Notes: a model not told the origin generated them from the letters alone. Positions 22,423 to 32,420 are shown, counted from the first letter of the stretch. The stretch is DNA of 64,000 nt from Actinomyces timonensis DSM 23838 (GCF_000295095.1 NZ_JH806633.1:62001-126000); one strand, 5' to 3'. Program-made: numbers and translations.

Positions 22423-25400
22423 ATGGCCACCGAGACCGTCGAGCTCGCCGCCGCGTACGTGCAGATCATCCCCTCCCTCAAGGGCGTTGAGGGCGCGATC
22501 GCGAAGGCGCTCGGCGGCTCCCAGGCCGTCACCACGAGGGCGGGGCAGAGCCTCGGCGCGAGCCTCGTCGCCGGGATGACGAAGGCCATCGGATCCGCTC
22601 CCTCCATCGGCAAGGCCATCGCCGCCCAGACCCGCTCCGCCGCCGACTCCATTCGCCTGCTCGGCGCGTACGCGCGGGAAGCATCCTCGACGACGATCAA
22701 GGAGCTCGCCCCCATCGGGCGGGCCCTCGCCTCGATCACCAGCCACATCACCGGGCCGCTCCGGACGGCGCTCGGCAGCGTGGGGCGCGTGGCGTCCACC
22801 GCGCTCGCCCCACTGTCCGGCATCGTCGGCAAGGCCGCTGGATCTCTCGGCGGCATCGGCACGGCGATCAGCGGGCGCATCGGCTCCAGCCTGTCAGGGC
22901 TCGGGTCAGCGATCACGTCGCGCCTCGCCCCGGCAGCAGGTGTCGTCGCGCAGACGGCCGCGAAGTGGGCCTTCGTCGGCGACGCCATCAAGGCCCGTGT
23001 CTCGTCCAGCCTGTCCGGGCTCGGGACGGCCATCAGCTCCCGGCTCGCCCCCGTCGGCGGCGCCCTGTCCCGGATCGGCTCCGCATGGGCCCCCGTCGGC
23101 CAGTTCATCTCCTCCAAGGTCGGCGGCGCCCTGGACGGCATAGGCGGGCGCATCGGCTCCGCCCTCTCAAGCGGGGCGAGCGCCGCCATCAGCACCGCCG
23201 GGCGCATCGGCTCCAGCATCGGCGGCGCCCTCTCCGGGGCGGTGCAGACCGGCGTCAACGCCGCCGGGCTCGCCATCGCCGGGCTCTCCGCGACCATCGC
23301 CGGGAACCTCGGCGGCGCCATCCAGCGCGCCGACCTGCTCAACAACTTCCCCAAGGTCATGGGGAACATCGGCTACTCCTCCGAGGAGGCCACCCAGCAG
23401 ATCAAGCGCATCAGCGGCGCCCTCGACGGCCTACCCACCAGCACCGACGCACTGGTGCAGACAGCGAAGGGCCTGGCGCCCCTGACCGGGTCCCTGACCA
23501 AGGCCACGGACGTGTCCCTGGCCCTGAACAACGCGCTCCTCGCCGGCGGCGCCTCCACCGCCCTGGTGGAGAACGCCATGGAGCAGTACCGGCAGATGCT
23601 CGCCAACGGCACCGTCGACATGCAGGCTTGGCGGTCCATGACCATGGCCATGCCCGGCCAGATGGACATGATCAGCAAGTCCATCCTCGGAGCCTCCGGC
23701 AACACATCCGCCCTCTACGATGCGATGAAGAACGGCGAGGTCTCCTTCGACCAGTTCAACAACGCCCTCCTGTCCCTCAACGAGCAGGGCCTGGACGGCA
23801 TGGCGTCCTTCGCCGAGCAGGCCAAGACCGCCACCGGCGGCATCGGCACCGCCTTCACCAACGCTGGCAACCGCGTCAAGAAGGCTCTTGCCTCCATCAT
23901 CGAGGCCATCGGCGTTGACGCGATCGCCGCGAAGATCAACGAGCTCACCTCCGGGATCACCGGCATGGGGCAGCGCGTCGCCGACGCCATCACCGCGATC
24001 AAGGCCAGCGGCGGCGAGGGACTGTCCTCCATGCTCGGGCCCCTGGCCGGGCTCGCCCCGATCATCGGCGCCGTCGTCGGGGCCCTGGGCGGCCTGGCCA
24101 CGAACCTCCCGGTCATCGGCGGCCTGTTCAGCGGACTGTCCGGCCCGGTCGGGCTCGTCATCGGCCTGTTCGCCTCCATGTGGACGCAGTCGGAGGCACT
24201 GCGCTCCGCCGTCGGCACCGCGTTCTCCTCCCTGGGCCTGATCTTCCAGTCCATGCAGCCCACGATCGCCGCCCTCGGCGGGGCCTTCGCATCCATCGCC
24301 GGGGCCCTGGGCAACCAGCTCGGCGCCGCCTTGATGGCGGTAACGCCCGGCCTGGTGCAGATCGGTCAGATCGTCTTCCCGATCCTGACCCAGACCATCA
24401 ACCAGCTCGCCCCGATCCTCTCCGGGCTCGTGGTCACGATCGGGCAGGCGCTGACCACCGCGCTCGCCGCCGTGATGCCGGCGCTGACCAGCCTCGCCCA
24501 GTCAGTGTTCCCCGTGCTCTCACAGGTACTGACGGCGATCGCCCCGGTCTTCGCCCAGCTCGTCGGCGTGATCGCAGGCCTGTTCGCGCAGGTGATCCAG
24601 CTCCTGGCGCCGATCCTGGCGAACCTGGCGCAGACCCTCATGCCGGCGATCCTCGCCGTCGTGCAGAACCTCATGCCGCCGCTCCAGTCGGTCATCAACG
24701 CGATCGTCCCGATCGTGCAGGCGGTCCTGCCGGTGCTCGCATCGGTCCTGGGGACCCTGGTCAGCGTCCTGGGCAACATCATCGCGGCCGTCCTGCCGCC
24801 CCTGTCCACGGTGCTCGGCACGATCATCAGCGTCCTGGGGACCCTCATCAGCACCATCGGCGTGGTCCTCGTCCCGACGTTCCGGCTCATGGGGTCCGTC
24901 GCCGACGTCGTGATCCGCGCCGTCGGCAGCATCGTCATGTGGCTCTGGAACAACGCGGTCAGCCCCGCGTTCAACTTCATCAACCAGAAGCTGACCTCGT
25001 TCAAGGACTTCCTGAACAACACGCTCAAGCCCACGGTGACCACCGTCGCCACGAAGATGGGTGAGGCGTTCACGAAGTTCAAGGACACGCTCAAGACCGC
25101 CTTCGACGCCATCAAGGGGATCGCGGCGAAGCCCATCAACTTCGTCATTAACACGGTCTACACCGGCGGAATCAAAAAAGCGTTTGACAAAATCGCTGAG
25201 ACCATCGGCCTCGACACCCGCCTCCCGACCGTGGCGCCGATCGCCGGATACGCATCCGGAGGCGTCCTCCCGGGCTATTCGCCGGGGCGGGACATCTACC
25301 ATTTCGTGTCCAACGACGGCGGCGGGCGCCTCGCCCTGTCCGGGGGAGAGGCCATCATGCGCCCCGAGTGGGTGCGCGCCGTCGGCGGCCCGGCCGCCGT

Positions 25401-26328
25401 GCACGCCATGAACCGGGCCGCCGCCTCCGGCTCCCCGGTCCCCGGCGGCGACCGGGGCTACCGGCCGTTCACCCAGCACTTCTGGGACGGCGGCATCTTC
25501 AAGAAGGCGTGGGATAAGACCCGCCACGGCGTCGCCTCGACCATCGATGGCGCCATCAACTGGATGAGCGACGCGGCCGAGGCCGCCAAGTCCATCATCC
25601 AGGACCCCCTCGGCGCCCTTGAGGAGCTGATGCTCAAGCCGGTCAAGGCGCTCATCGGGCAGATCCCCGGCTCCGGGTTCCTCACCAAGCTCGGCGGGCA
25701 TATCCCCTCCATGCTCTGGGAGGGGATCAAGAGCTTCATCAAGTCGTTCACGGACAAGGTCTCACCGGCCGCGTCCAGCGACCTGGTGGGGCAGGCCCTC
25801 CAAGCACTCGGCACGCCCTACGTGTGGGGCGGTGTGAGCGTGCCCGGGGGAGTGGACTGCTCGGGCCTGATCGTCTGGGCGCTGCGCGCCATGGGCTACA
25901 ACGTGCCCCGGCACACGGCGGCCTCCTTCCAGGCCAACTCCGAGCCGGTCTCGTCCCCGGCGGCCGGCGACCTGGTCTTCTGGGGACGCCCCGCCTATCA
26001 CGTCGCCATCAGCGAGGGCAACGGCAACATCGTTGAGGCCCCCACATTCGGGATCCCCGTCCGCGAGTACCCCGAATACGGCGCGATCAGCGGATACGGG
26101 CGCTTCCGGTACGACTCCGGCGGGTTCCTCCAGCCCGGGTTCACGCTGGTCGAGAACGCCACGGGCAAGCCCGAGCCAGTGTTCACGTCCAGCCAGTGGG
26201 ACCTGCTGGAGAACCGCCCTGGGGCGTTCCCCGAGACAGTGATCCTCAAGGTCGGCGACCGCGAGTTCACCGCCTACGTCGACGAGCGGGCCACGGACGT
26301 GGCCGTGCAGGCCATCAACGCGATCTGA
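22423..26328 (+). CDS. Tape measure protein with C-terminal NlpC/P60 peptidase
   Basis: A 1301-residue protein, the longest in the window. It sets tail length. An Ala/Gly/Ser-rich N-terminus (with repeated GRIGSSLSGLG and SRLAP elements at residues about 145-270) is followed by hydrophobic tape-measure segments around 540-860. The C-terminus has an NlpC/P60 domain (about 1115-1235): GTPYVWGG, the catalytic Cys in GGVDCSGLIVWAL (about 1146) and the His in YHVAIS (about 1192). That domain probably cuts host peptidoglycan peptides during DNA entry. The ATG is preceded by GAGGGAGGGGATGGC. Confidence 0.92.
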   Translation: MATETVELAAAYVQIIPSLKGVEGAIAKALGGSQAVTTRAGQSLGASLVAGMTKAIGSAPSIGKAIAAQTRSAADSIRLLGAYAREASSTTIKELAPIGRALASITSHITGPLRTALGSVGRVASTALAPLSGIVGKAAGSLGGIGTAISGRIGSSLSGLGSAITSRLAPAAGVVAQTAAKWAFVGDAIKARVSSSLSGLGTAISSRLAPVGGALSRIGSAWAPVGQFISSKVGGALDGIGGRIGSALSSGASAAISTAGRIGSSIGGALSGAVQTGVNAAGLAIAGLSATIAGNLGGAIQRADLLNNFPKVMGNIGYSSEEATQQIKRISGALDGLPTSTDALVQTAKGLAPLTGSLTKATDVSLALNNALLAGGASTALVENAMEQYRQMLANGTVDMQAWRSMTMAMPGQMDMISKSILGASGNTSALYDAMKNGEVSFDQFNNALLSLNEQGLDGMASFAEQAKTATGGIGTAFTNAGNRVKKALASIIEAIGVDAIAAKINELTSGITGMGQRVADAITAIKASGGEGLSSMLGPLAGLAPIIGAVVGALGGLATNLPVIGGLFSGLSGPVGLVIGLFASMWTQSEALRSAVGTAFSSLGLIFQSMQPTIAALGGAFASIAGALGNQLGAALMAVTPGLVQIGQIVFPILTQTINQLAPILSGLVVTIGQALTTALAAVMPALTSLAQSVFPVLSQVLTAIAPVFAQLVGVIAGLFAQVIQLLAPILANLAQTLMPAILAVVQNLMPPLQSVINAIVPIVQAVLPVLASVLGTLVSVLGNIIAAVLPPLSTVLGTIISVLGTLISTIGVVLVPTFRLMGSVADVVIRAVGSIVMWLWNNAVSPAFNFINQKLTSFKDFLNNTLKPTVTTVATKMGEAFTKFKDTLKTAFDAIKGIAAKPINFVINTVYTGGIKKAFDKIAETIGLDTRLPTVAPIAGYASGGVLPGYSPGRDIYHFVSNDGGGRLALSGGEAIMRPEWVRAVGGPAAVHAMNRAAASGSPVPGGDRGYRPFTQHFWDGGIFKKAWDKTRHGVASTIDGAINWMSDAAEAAKSIIQDPLGALEELMLKPVKALIGQIPGSGFLTKLGGHIPSMLWEGIKSFIKSFTDKVSPAASSDLVGQALQALGTPYVWGGVSVPGGVDCSGLIVWALRAMGYNVPRHTAASFQANSEPVSSPAAGDLVFWGRPAYHVAISEGNGNIVEAPTFGIPVREYPEYGAISGYGRFRYDSGGFLQPGFTLVENATGKPEPVFTSSQWDLLENRPGAFPETVILKVGDREFTAYVDERATDVAVQAINAI

Positions 26329-26345
26329 CAGAAGGGGGCCCCGTC

Positions 26346-27071
26346 ATGGCGCTCAAAGGATGGGTCGGCACCGTCTCACGGCTGCCGTCCCTGTTCCTGA
26401 GCACGACGGCGCTCACGACCCTCGTGCTCGCCGACGAGCGGGTGCTCGCCGTCGTCGGCCCGGGGGAGCACCTGATCGCCGACGCCCTGGCCGAGCCAGG
26501 CGTACCCACCACCTACCGGGCGGGCCTGGAGTCAGTGACCCTGGTCCGCCCCGAGGGCGACTGGTGGGGAGTCCACGTCTGCGACGCCTCCGGGCGCTCC
26601 GTGCCCTGGCTCGCCTACGAGAGCAACGACGACCCGGTCTCCTGGGCGTCCACGGTCAAACAGTTCAACGCGCGCGTGGCGCGCTGGGCGATCGAGGACG
26701 ACCCTGTGACGGGGGAGGGGCAGATCGCCCTGGACGACCCCGCCCGCGAGGCGGACGTCTGGGCGACCCTGCGCTCCCACTCGCCGATCCTCCTCGTGCC
26801 CGCCGCCCAGACACCGGGCGTGCCACCCAGGTGCGTCACCGTCAACACCGTCAAGCGCACGCGAGTCACCGACAGCCTCATCGTCTTCAAGGTCGCCTGG
26901 ACGCAGGCGCTGCCCGAGACCACCGGGCACGGCCTGGGCACCGCCATGGGCGCGTGCCCCGTGACCACGTGGGGCGAGTGGCAGGCCTACGCCGACGCCC
27001 ACCGAGAGGGCGGCTGGCAGCACTACAGCGCCTTCAGGATCGCCCAGCTCGTGCAGGGGATGCCGGTATGA
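26346..27071 (+). CDS. Distal tail / minor tail protein
   Basis: A 241-residue protein (MALKGWVGTVSRLPSLFLSTT...), preceded by AGAAGGGGG. Located between the tape measure and the tail-tip genes, where Dit-like proteins sit in siphophages. Contains WWGVHVCDASGRSVPWLAYESNDDP. The call is mostly positional. Confidence 0.65.
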   Translation: MALKGWVGTVSRLPSLFLSTTALTTLVLADERVLAVVGPGEHLIADALAEPGVPTTYRAGLESVTLVRPEGDWWGVHVCDASGRSVPWLAYESNDDPVSWASTVKQFNARVARWAIEDDPVTGEGQIALDDPAREADVWATLRSHSPILLVPAAQTPGVPPRCVTVNTVKRTRVTDSLIVFKVAWTQALPETTGHGLGTAMGACPVTTWGEWQAYADAHREGGWQHYSAFRIAQLVQGMPV

Positions 27072-28141
27072 GGCCCGGACCGCCCCTGGATGTCCTGTCC
27101 GGCGCCGTCGCCGTCGGCGTGGAGGTCTCCTCGATCCGTGGCCGCCGCGTCCTGGCCACCAGTATCCCCGTCCGAGCGGTCAAGCTGGAGGTCACCACGT
27201 CGAGGACGGTGCCCGGGCAGGTCACCTTCGAGGCCCCCAGGGACTGGGCCCCCACCCACGACGACTCCCCGCTGGGCAACTTCGGGCAGCGCGTCCAGGT
27301 GGTCGCCCTGATCGACCACCACGGGAGCGTCGGGCGCGTCGAGCTCGGCTGGTTCCAGATCAATGACTGGAAGGAGGGCGCCGAGGCCGTCTCGGTGACC
27401 GCCCTGGATCTCATGCAGACCCTGGAGGAGGACCCCTTCGCGTGGGGCTCCTCCCCGGCGGCGGGCGCGACCCTGAGATCCGAGGCGCAGCGCCTCGCCG
27501 GATCCCTGCCCGTCATCCTCGACGACGGCGTGCCCGACAGCCCCATCTCATCGCTGACGCAGTGGGGCACGTCCCGCACCGAGGCGATCCGCGACCTGTG
27601 CGCCGCGCAGGGCGTCGCCTACCGCGTCGGCGCCGACGCCGCCCTACACATCCACCCCATCCGCGACGCCCGGGAACCGCAGGCGACCTACACGGCCCGC
27701 GACCTGCTCGTCGGCGCGCCCCGCTCCAGCGTGAAGCGCCGCCCGAACCGGGTCTACGTCACCGGATCCCGCACGGAGGGATCCGGTGAGGAGGAGTCCG
27801 TGACCCGGTGGACCGGCGAATCCACCGCCACCATGGACCCCTACCACCCCAGCGAGTACGGGTGGGTCACGGACCACCGGGAGTTCAACGCCGCGACCGG
27901 CGGCGAGCAGGTCCAGAAGGCCGCCGACACCTACATGAGGGACGCCCTGGCGAAAGCGTCCTCCCGGTCCCTGGAGATCATCCCGGACCCCAGGATCGAG
28001 ACGGGGGATGTCATCGCCGCCGTCATCGAGCACGACGACGGCGCCACCGAGCACCTGGTCGGCCGGGTGACCGCCTACAGCCTGCCCGTCGGAGACCCCG
28101 ACGGCACGATGAGAGTCGACATGGAGGAGCTGGCATGGTGA
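27068..28141 (+). CDS. Minor tail protein (Tal-like position)
   Basis: A 357-residue beta-rich protein from ATG 27068, coupled by ATGA to the Dit-like gene. It has an N-terminal tail-tip-like region (VRAVKLEVTTSRTVPGQVTFEAPRDW) and GWFQINDWKEG, then a region (RDLLVGAPRSSVKRRPNRVYVTGSR) common in actinophage baseplate proteins. No protease or lysozyme motif is seen. The role as baseplate hub is inferred from order. Confidence 0.65.
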   Translation: MRPGPPLDVLSGAVAVGVEVSSIRGRRVLATSIPVRAVKLEVTTSRTVPGQVTFEAPRDWAPTHDDSPLGNFGQRVQVVALIDHHGSVGRVELGWFQINDWKEGAEAVSVTALDLMQTLEEDPFAWGSSPAAGATLRSEAQRLAGSLPVILDDGVPDSPISSLTQWGTSRTEAIRDLCAAQGVAYRVGADAALHIHPIRDAREPQATYTARDLLVGAPRSSVKRRPNRVYVTGSRTEGSGEEESVTRWTGESTATMDPYHPSEYGWVTDHREFNAATGGEQVQKAADTYMRDALAKASSRSLEIIPDPRIETGDVIAAVIEHDDGATEHLVGRVTAYSLPVGDPDGTMRVDMEELAW

Positions 28142-29922
28142 GGAGCCTGTGGCTGGACGCCATCCCCAGCTCATCGGGGAAGGCGACGGCGTCACTGAAC
28201 GCGGCCGCGTCCGCCGGCAACCGGTCCGGGTCGATCGTCACCGCCCGCGTGATCGCCATCGACCCCACGGCGGGAATGGTGCGCGTGCGCATCCCGCACA
28301 CCGCCGCCGAGGGCGAGGGCCTGGAACAGGTCGGGCCCGCCGCCGGCACCTACGAGCTCGACGCCGTTGTCATCGTCCTCATGGACGGCTCCGGCCGCAT
28401 CCTCCAGATCATGGAGCCCCCCACGGTGAAGGGCGACGGCACCGGCGTGGGCGCCACCGCCGGGAAGATGCTCCTCGCCCAGGGCCAGCTCAAGGACGCC
28501 GAGAAGAAGCTCGCGGACTCCGCCGAGCGCGTCAAGGCCGAGCTGGAGAAGTTCTCCAAGGCGCCGATCGGAACCTCCCGGCTCACGAACGACGGGACGC
28601 CGATCCCCGGGCCGATGATCGCGGACGGGGCGATCGGCGTGGAGAAGCTCGTCGTCACGAAGGAGATGGTCGCCGCCATCGGCCAGTACCTTGAGGTGAC
28701 CACGCAGATGCTCACCGCCGGGAACGCCACCATCGCCGGGGAAGCCGTGGTCGGCGACCTCATCGGCAACACCCTCATGGGTGGGATGATCGCGATGCCA
28801 GAGCTCGCGGACGGCGAGATCGCCTGGAAGCGCGTCGGGCTCAACACCACAGCGGCGGCCCACTTCAGGGCGTTCAAGAGGACGCCGACGACCGCCGACC
28901 CGACGCCGTACGCCGACGTAACGACGGAGTACATCACCGACGGCTCCTACACGAAGCCACGATTCACGTTCAACAAGGCGCTCGTCAAGACGGCTGCGGA
29001 TAAGACTTACCCGCAGATCGACTACACCGAGTCGATCAGGGACTGGGGGATCACGCCGGGAACCGAGCAGCTGCTGCGAGTGACAGCCACCATCGAGAAC
29101 ACTAAGTGGACTCATGTGGAAGAGGGTGCGCAGGCGTGGATTTGGGACGCTGACGCGCAGCGGAGCATTAAGGCTCAGGCATTCGCGACTGAAGTCGATT
29201 CCACGACGACTCGACTCGTGCACGTATTCACGATCCCCAAAGAGTCCACCTTCCCCTACGAAAATGTTCTCTGGAAGCACCAGATGTATCTGGACTGGTC
29301 TGTCATCCCGAAGGGAGCACGGATCACCATCGACTCCATCGAGACGGCGCCGATCACCGCCAATGGAGGCGGCCTGTACATCGAGCGAAACGCCAATGGG
29401 CTCCCAACCGTCCGGTTCCAGTCCAAGAGCGTTCAGACTGTCATGACGCCGAAGGAGATCGGCGTCGCCGCGAACGGGGCCCCCATGCGGCACCAGTCAT
29501 GGGTGACGTTCGTGGACAGGCCGTACGGGCTCCTCCACTACCAGCAGGTCGTCCAGCTCTCCTCAGGGATATGGCACACGATGCCCGTCTCCAACGCCAC
29601 CGGCGACCTCGGCGGCGGGGTCATCAAATCCGGCGGCGGACTGTCCGTCCCCGTCGGCGGGCTCTACAACGTCACCGGGATGATCGGATTCGGGGCGTCC
29701 ACATCCACCCCCAGGGGGGTCGCCTACAAGATCGGCGGCGAATGGGGCTCCGCCTCGACCGTCATCTCGGCGGCCCACAACAGGGCCTCATGGATCACCT
29801 TCTCCGACGTCGTGCGCCTCAAAGCCCACGACGTCGTCACACTGTGGGGCCTCCAGGAGACCGGGGCGAACCTCGGCACCAACGCGTGCTCACTGGCGAT
29901 CAGCCTCATCTCGGCACTCTAG
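28135..29922 (+). CDS. Minor tail / tail-tip protein
   Basis: A 595-residue protein from ATG 28135; the GTG one codon later overlaps the upstream stop and could be used. Residues about 35-105 form an OB-like domain (ARVIAIDPTAGMVRVRIPH...GRILQIMEPP), then a coiled coil (GQLKDAEKKLADSAERVKAELEKF), then beta-rich C-terminal domains. From about 28970 to 29450 the DNA is less GC-rich than its surroundings, suggesting a replaced receptor-facing domain. Confidence 0.65.
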   Translation: MVRSLWLDAIPSSSGKATASLNAAASAGNRSGSIVTARVIAIDPTAGMVRVRIPHTAAEGEGLEQVGPAAGTYELDAVVIVLMDGSGRILQIMEPPTVKGDGTGVGATAGKMLLAQGQLKDAEKKLADSAERVKAELEKFSKAPIGTSRLTNDGTPIPGPMIADGAIGVEKLVVTKEMVAAIGQYLEVTTQMLTAGNATIAGEAVVGDLIGNTLMGGMIAMPELADGEIAWKRVGLNTTAAAHFRAFKRTPTTADPTPYADVTTEYITDGSYTKPRFTFNKALVKTAADKTYPQIDYTESIRDWGITPGTEQLLRVTATIENTKWTHVEEGAQAWIWDADAQRSIKAQAFATEVDSTTTRLVHVFTIPKESTFPYENVLWKHQMYLDWSVIPKGARITIDSIETAPITANGGGLYIERNANGLPTVRFQSKSVQTVMTPKEIGVAANGAPMRHQSWVTFVDRPYGLLHYQQVVQLSSGIWHTMPVSNATGDLGGGVIKSGGGLSVPVGGLYNVTGMIGFGASTSTPRGVAYKIGGEWGSASTVISAAHNRASWITFSDVVRLKAHDVVTLWGLQETGANLGTNACSLAISLISAL

Positions 29923-29934
29923 AAAGGACACGTG

Positions 29935-30582
29935 ATGGCGACAACGCACTGGAAGGGCGCCCCCATCCCGGAAGCCGGCGACGACCTGCTCACCGCGTGG
30001 CCGAACGCGCTCGACGCCCTCGGGACGATCATGGCCGCATCCTCCGTCCCCGCAGCCCGACTCGCCCTCGCCCGGGCCGAGACCGAGGGGCACCCGGCGA
30101 CAAGCGCCCACCCCGCCTACATCGACATCGACGGCGTCATGTACCGGTCGATCGGCGCCAGGGGAGGGGACGAGACCATCGACCTGGTGCCGATCAACCA
30201 GATCGAATCGGCCCGCGACTACTACGGGCACTCATGGAAGAACACCCTCAACTCCGGCGTCTACTCCGGGATGATCATCTCATCCCTGCAAATGCGCCCC
30301 TACAACCGGAAGATCATCGCCTTCGGCGCCGCCTGGATGAGCAACATCAGCGGGCACATGGACCTTGAGATCAACGCCCAGGGAATCGTCGGGAAGGCCC
30401 GATTCAGCGTCGGGACCGACTCCACCCAGAACATCATCGTCGTCGCCAACGTGCCCGCAGGAACCGCCCCCAAAATCCAGATGGGGGTGAGAGGCGGGCA
30501 GCCATCCGGCACCGGCGAACTCGCCCCGCACGCCGAGTGGACCTACCTGGACGTCGTCGCGTTCCCGATCTCCATGGGCTGA
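29935..30582 (+). CDS. Hypothetical tail-associated protein
   Basis: A 215-residue protein, ATG 29935 with AAAGGA upstream (a GTG one codon earlier is also possible). Its C-terminal half (KIIAFGAAWMSNISGHMDLEINAQGIVGKARFSVG) is beta-rich like a small jelly-roll. It lies between tail-tip and lysis genes and is followed by a terminator, so it is probably the last structural gene of that unit. Confidence 0.55.
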   Translation: MATTHWKGAPIPEAGDDLLTAWPNALDALGTIMAASSVPAARLALARAETEGHPATSAHPAYIDIDGVMYRSIGARGGDETIDLVPINQIESARDYYGHSWKNTLNSGVYSGMIISSLQMRPYNRKIIAFGAAWMSNISGHMDLEINAQGIVGKARFSVGTDSTQNIIVVANVPAGTAPKIQMGVRGGQPSGTGELAPHAEWTYLDVVAFPISMG

Positions 30583-30606
30583 CCCCACGACACCCACCAC
30601 CCATCC

Positions 30607-30636
30607 GGGCCCTGGCAGTCGTCTCTGCCAGGGCCC
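30607..30636 (+). terminator. Hairpin before the lysis genes
   Basis: Perfect 12-bp inverted repeat (30607-30618 with 30625-30636), 6-nt loop, no U run, located between the tail gene and the endolysin start. It probably reduces read-through into the lysis genes. Confidence 0.75.
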
Positions 30637-30659
30637 GACCCATGAGAAAGGACAGAGGC

Positions 30660-32129
30660 ATGGACATCAACGCGTATGTGGGAGCCGTGTGGACCGTCTG
30701 CGATAAGTGGTCCACGGGCTACGGGCAGGGCGATGGGACCGGGGGGAGGTGGGATATCCGCGACGGCGGTGCCGGTGACTGCTCCAGCGTCACGATCTGG
30801 GGCGCCCAGATGGGCGGCTACCCCACGGCCGGCGCGTCGAGCACCCACGACATGATCGACGAGCTGACCAGTGTCGGCTGGTCTCTGGTGCCCGCCGGCT
30901 ACCCCTCGAAGGGCGACATCCTGTGGAAGCCGGGGCACGTGTCCGTGGCCATCGCCGACGGCACCCTGGCCGAGGCCTGGATCAACGAGCTCGGCGAGAT
31001 CGTCGGCGGTGAGCCGGGCGACCAGACCAACCAGGAGACCCGCGTCGTCAATTTCTGGGAGCACCCGTTCACCGGGCAGTGGGAGTGGATCATCCGGCCC
31101 CCGGCCGCCTACCCGGCTGGTGGCTGGTCGATGGAGCTGCCCCTGACCGACGGCGCGGTGCGGCCCCCGGCCCAGCCACGCCGCCCCGGCGGGTCCGTCG
31201 CCGAGGCCGCCGCCTGGCAGGCCTCCCAGACCGCCCCCGCCCCGAGCGCGCCGCAAGGAGCGGATACCCGCACCACTCTGCTCGGAATCGACATCGCCAA
31301 CTACCAGGCCGGCATCGACCTGGCCGCCGTCAACCCCGACTTCGTGATCGTCCAGGTCACCCGGGGCACCACCGGCCTCAACACGCACTGGCACGACCAA
31401 GCCATGCAGGCCTGGAACCAGGGACGCCCCCTCGGCCTCTACCACTACATCCAGGGCGAGGTCAGCGCTGAGGCCGAGGCCGACCTCTTCGCCGCCACGA
31501 TCAGCTCGTGGCTCGGCTACGCGATGATCTGCGTCGACTGGGAGGAGCCGGACAACGCGGCATGGGGCGACGAGGGCTACCTGCGGCGCTTCCTCACCCG
31601 CCTGAGCGAGCGCGTCGACAGCAGGTGGCTCATGCTCTACGCCCCTGCCGATTCCTACCCGTGGGGCGTGGCCACGCAGTTCGACACGGGCCGCTGGGTC
31701 GCCCAGTACGCCGACAGTAAGCCCACCGGGTGGGACGCCGACCCGTGGCACGGCCAGTGGCCGATGAGCGCTCACATCCACCAGTACACCGGCACCGGCC
31801 GCGTCAATGGCTATCCGCGTGACCTGGACCTCGACGTCTTCCACGGCTCCGCCGCCGACTGGCGCCGCTACTACACGACCGATCACACCGACCCCGGCGC
31901 TGGGGCCTCCGGCGCCGCCAACACACAGGAGGACGAATTGTCCGCAGCAACCGACACCGTCAACACGATCAGCTCTCTCCTGCACGACCACCTGGCCCCC
32001 GCCATCGGCCAGATGGCCCGCGAGAGCTTCGCGACCAACGCCCGCACCGAGAAGATGGCCGCCAACATCGCCGCCATGCGCGCATCCATCGAGAAGCTCA
32101 CCGACACCCTGACCAAGAAGGAGGGCTGA
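30660..32129 (+). CDS. Two-domain endolysin (Cys peptidase/amidase + GH25 muramidase)
   Basis: A 489-residue endolysin, ATG 30660. The N-terminal domain (1 to about 160) has a Cys/His pair, GDCSSVTIWGAQMGG (Cys41) and KPGHVSVAIAD (His93), as in NlpC/P60 or CHAP-type peptidases. After a Pro/Ala linker, a GH25 muramidase domain (about 205-425) shows GIDIANYQAGIDLAAV, GLYHYIQG, CVDWEEPDN with catalytic acids and HQYTGTGRV...DLDVFHG. The last 64 residues are a helical segment with a strong internal ribosome site ahead of it. No signal peptide, so export needs the holins. Confidence 0.9.
   Translation: MDINAYVGAVWTVCDKWSTGYGQGDGTGGRWDIRDGGAGDCSSVTIWGAQMGGYPTAGASSTHDMIDELTSVGWSLVPAGYPSKGDILWKPGHVSVAIADGTLAEAWINELGEIVGGEPGDQTNQETRVVNFWEHPFTGQWEWIIRPPAAYPAGGWSMELPLTDGAVRPPAQPRRPGGSVAEAAAWQASQTAPAPSAPQGADTRTTLLGIDIANYQAGIDLAAVNPDFVIVQVTRGTTGLNTHWHDQAMQAWNQGRPLGLYHYIQGEVSAEAEADLFAATISSWLGYAMICVDWEEPDNAAWGDEGYLRRFLTRLSERVDSRWLMLYAPADSYPWGVATQFDTGRWVAQYADSKPTGWDADPWHGQWPMSAHIHQYTGTGRVNGYPRDLDLDVFHGSAADWRRYYTTDHTDPGAGASGAANTQEDELSAATDTVNTISSLLHDHLAPAIGQMARESFATNARTEKMAANIAAMRASIEKLTDTLTKKEG
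31927..31940 (+). promoter_or_regulatory. Internal ribosome site and TTG start within the endolysin gene
   Basis: AGGAGGA at 31927-31933 is followed after 4 nt by in-frame TTG 31938. Initiation there would make a separate 63-residue C-terminal subunit (SAATDTVNTISSLLHDHLA...). The site lies exactly at the hinge after the GH25 domain. Internal starts that make extra C-terminal subunits are known in some endolysins; use here is inferred. Confidence 0.5.
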
Positions 32130-32132
32130 CCC

Positions 32133-32420
32133 ATGGCAGACGCCGCTACCACCCTCGCCACCCCCTTCGCCGTCATCGCCCTGGTGACCTTCGCGAAGGA
32201 CCTGGGCCTGCCCACGAAGTTCGCCGGCGCCCTCGCCGTCGTCTTCGGCATCGGCCTGTCCCTCGCCGACCACTACCTCGCGGGCACCGACGTCTACGGC
32301 GCGATCGTCACCGGGGCGTTCCTCGCCGCCGGCGGCGCCGGCGTCTACGACACCTCCCGCGCCGTCGGCAAGGCTATCGGCGGCGGCGCCACTGGCGAGC
32401 ACGAGGCCCCCGCCACCTGA
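32133..32420 (+). CDS. Holin
   Basis: A 95-residue protein with hydrophobic segments at about residues 10-45 and 52-72 (ALVTFAKDLGLPTKFAGALAVVFGIGLSLADHYL; GAIVTGAFLAAGGAGVY) and a short hydrophilic tail. Starts four bases after the endolysin stop. Size, topology and position fit a phage holin that permeabilises the membrane for endolysin release. Confidence 0.8.
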   Translation: MADAATTLATPFAVIALVTFAKDLGLPTKFAGALAVVFGIGLSLADHYLAGTDVYGAIVTGAFLAAGGAGVYDTSRAVGKAIGGGATGEHEAPAT

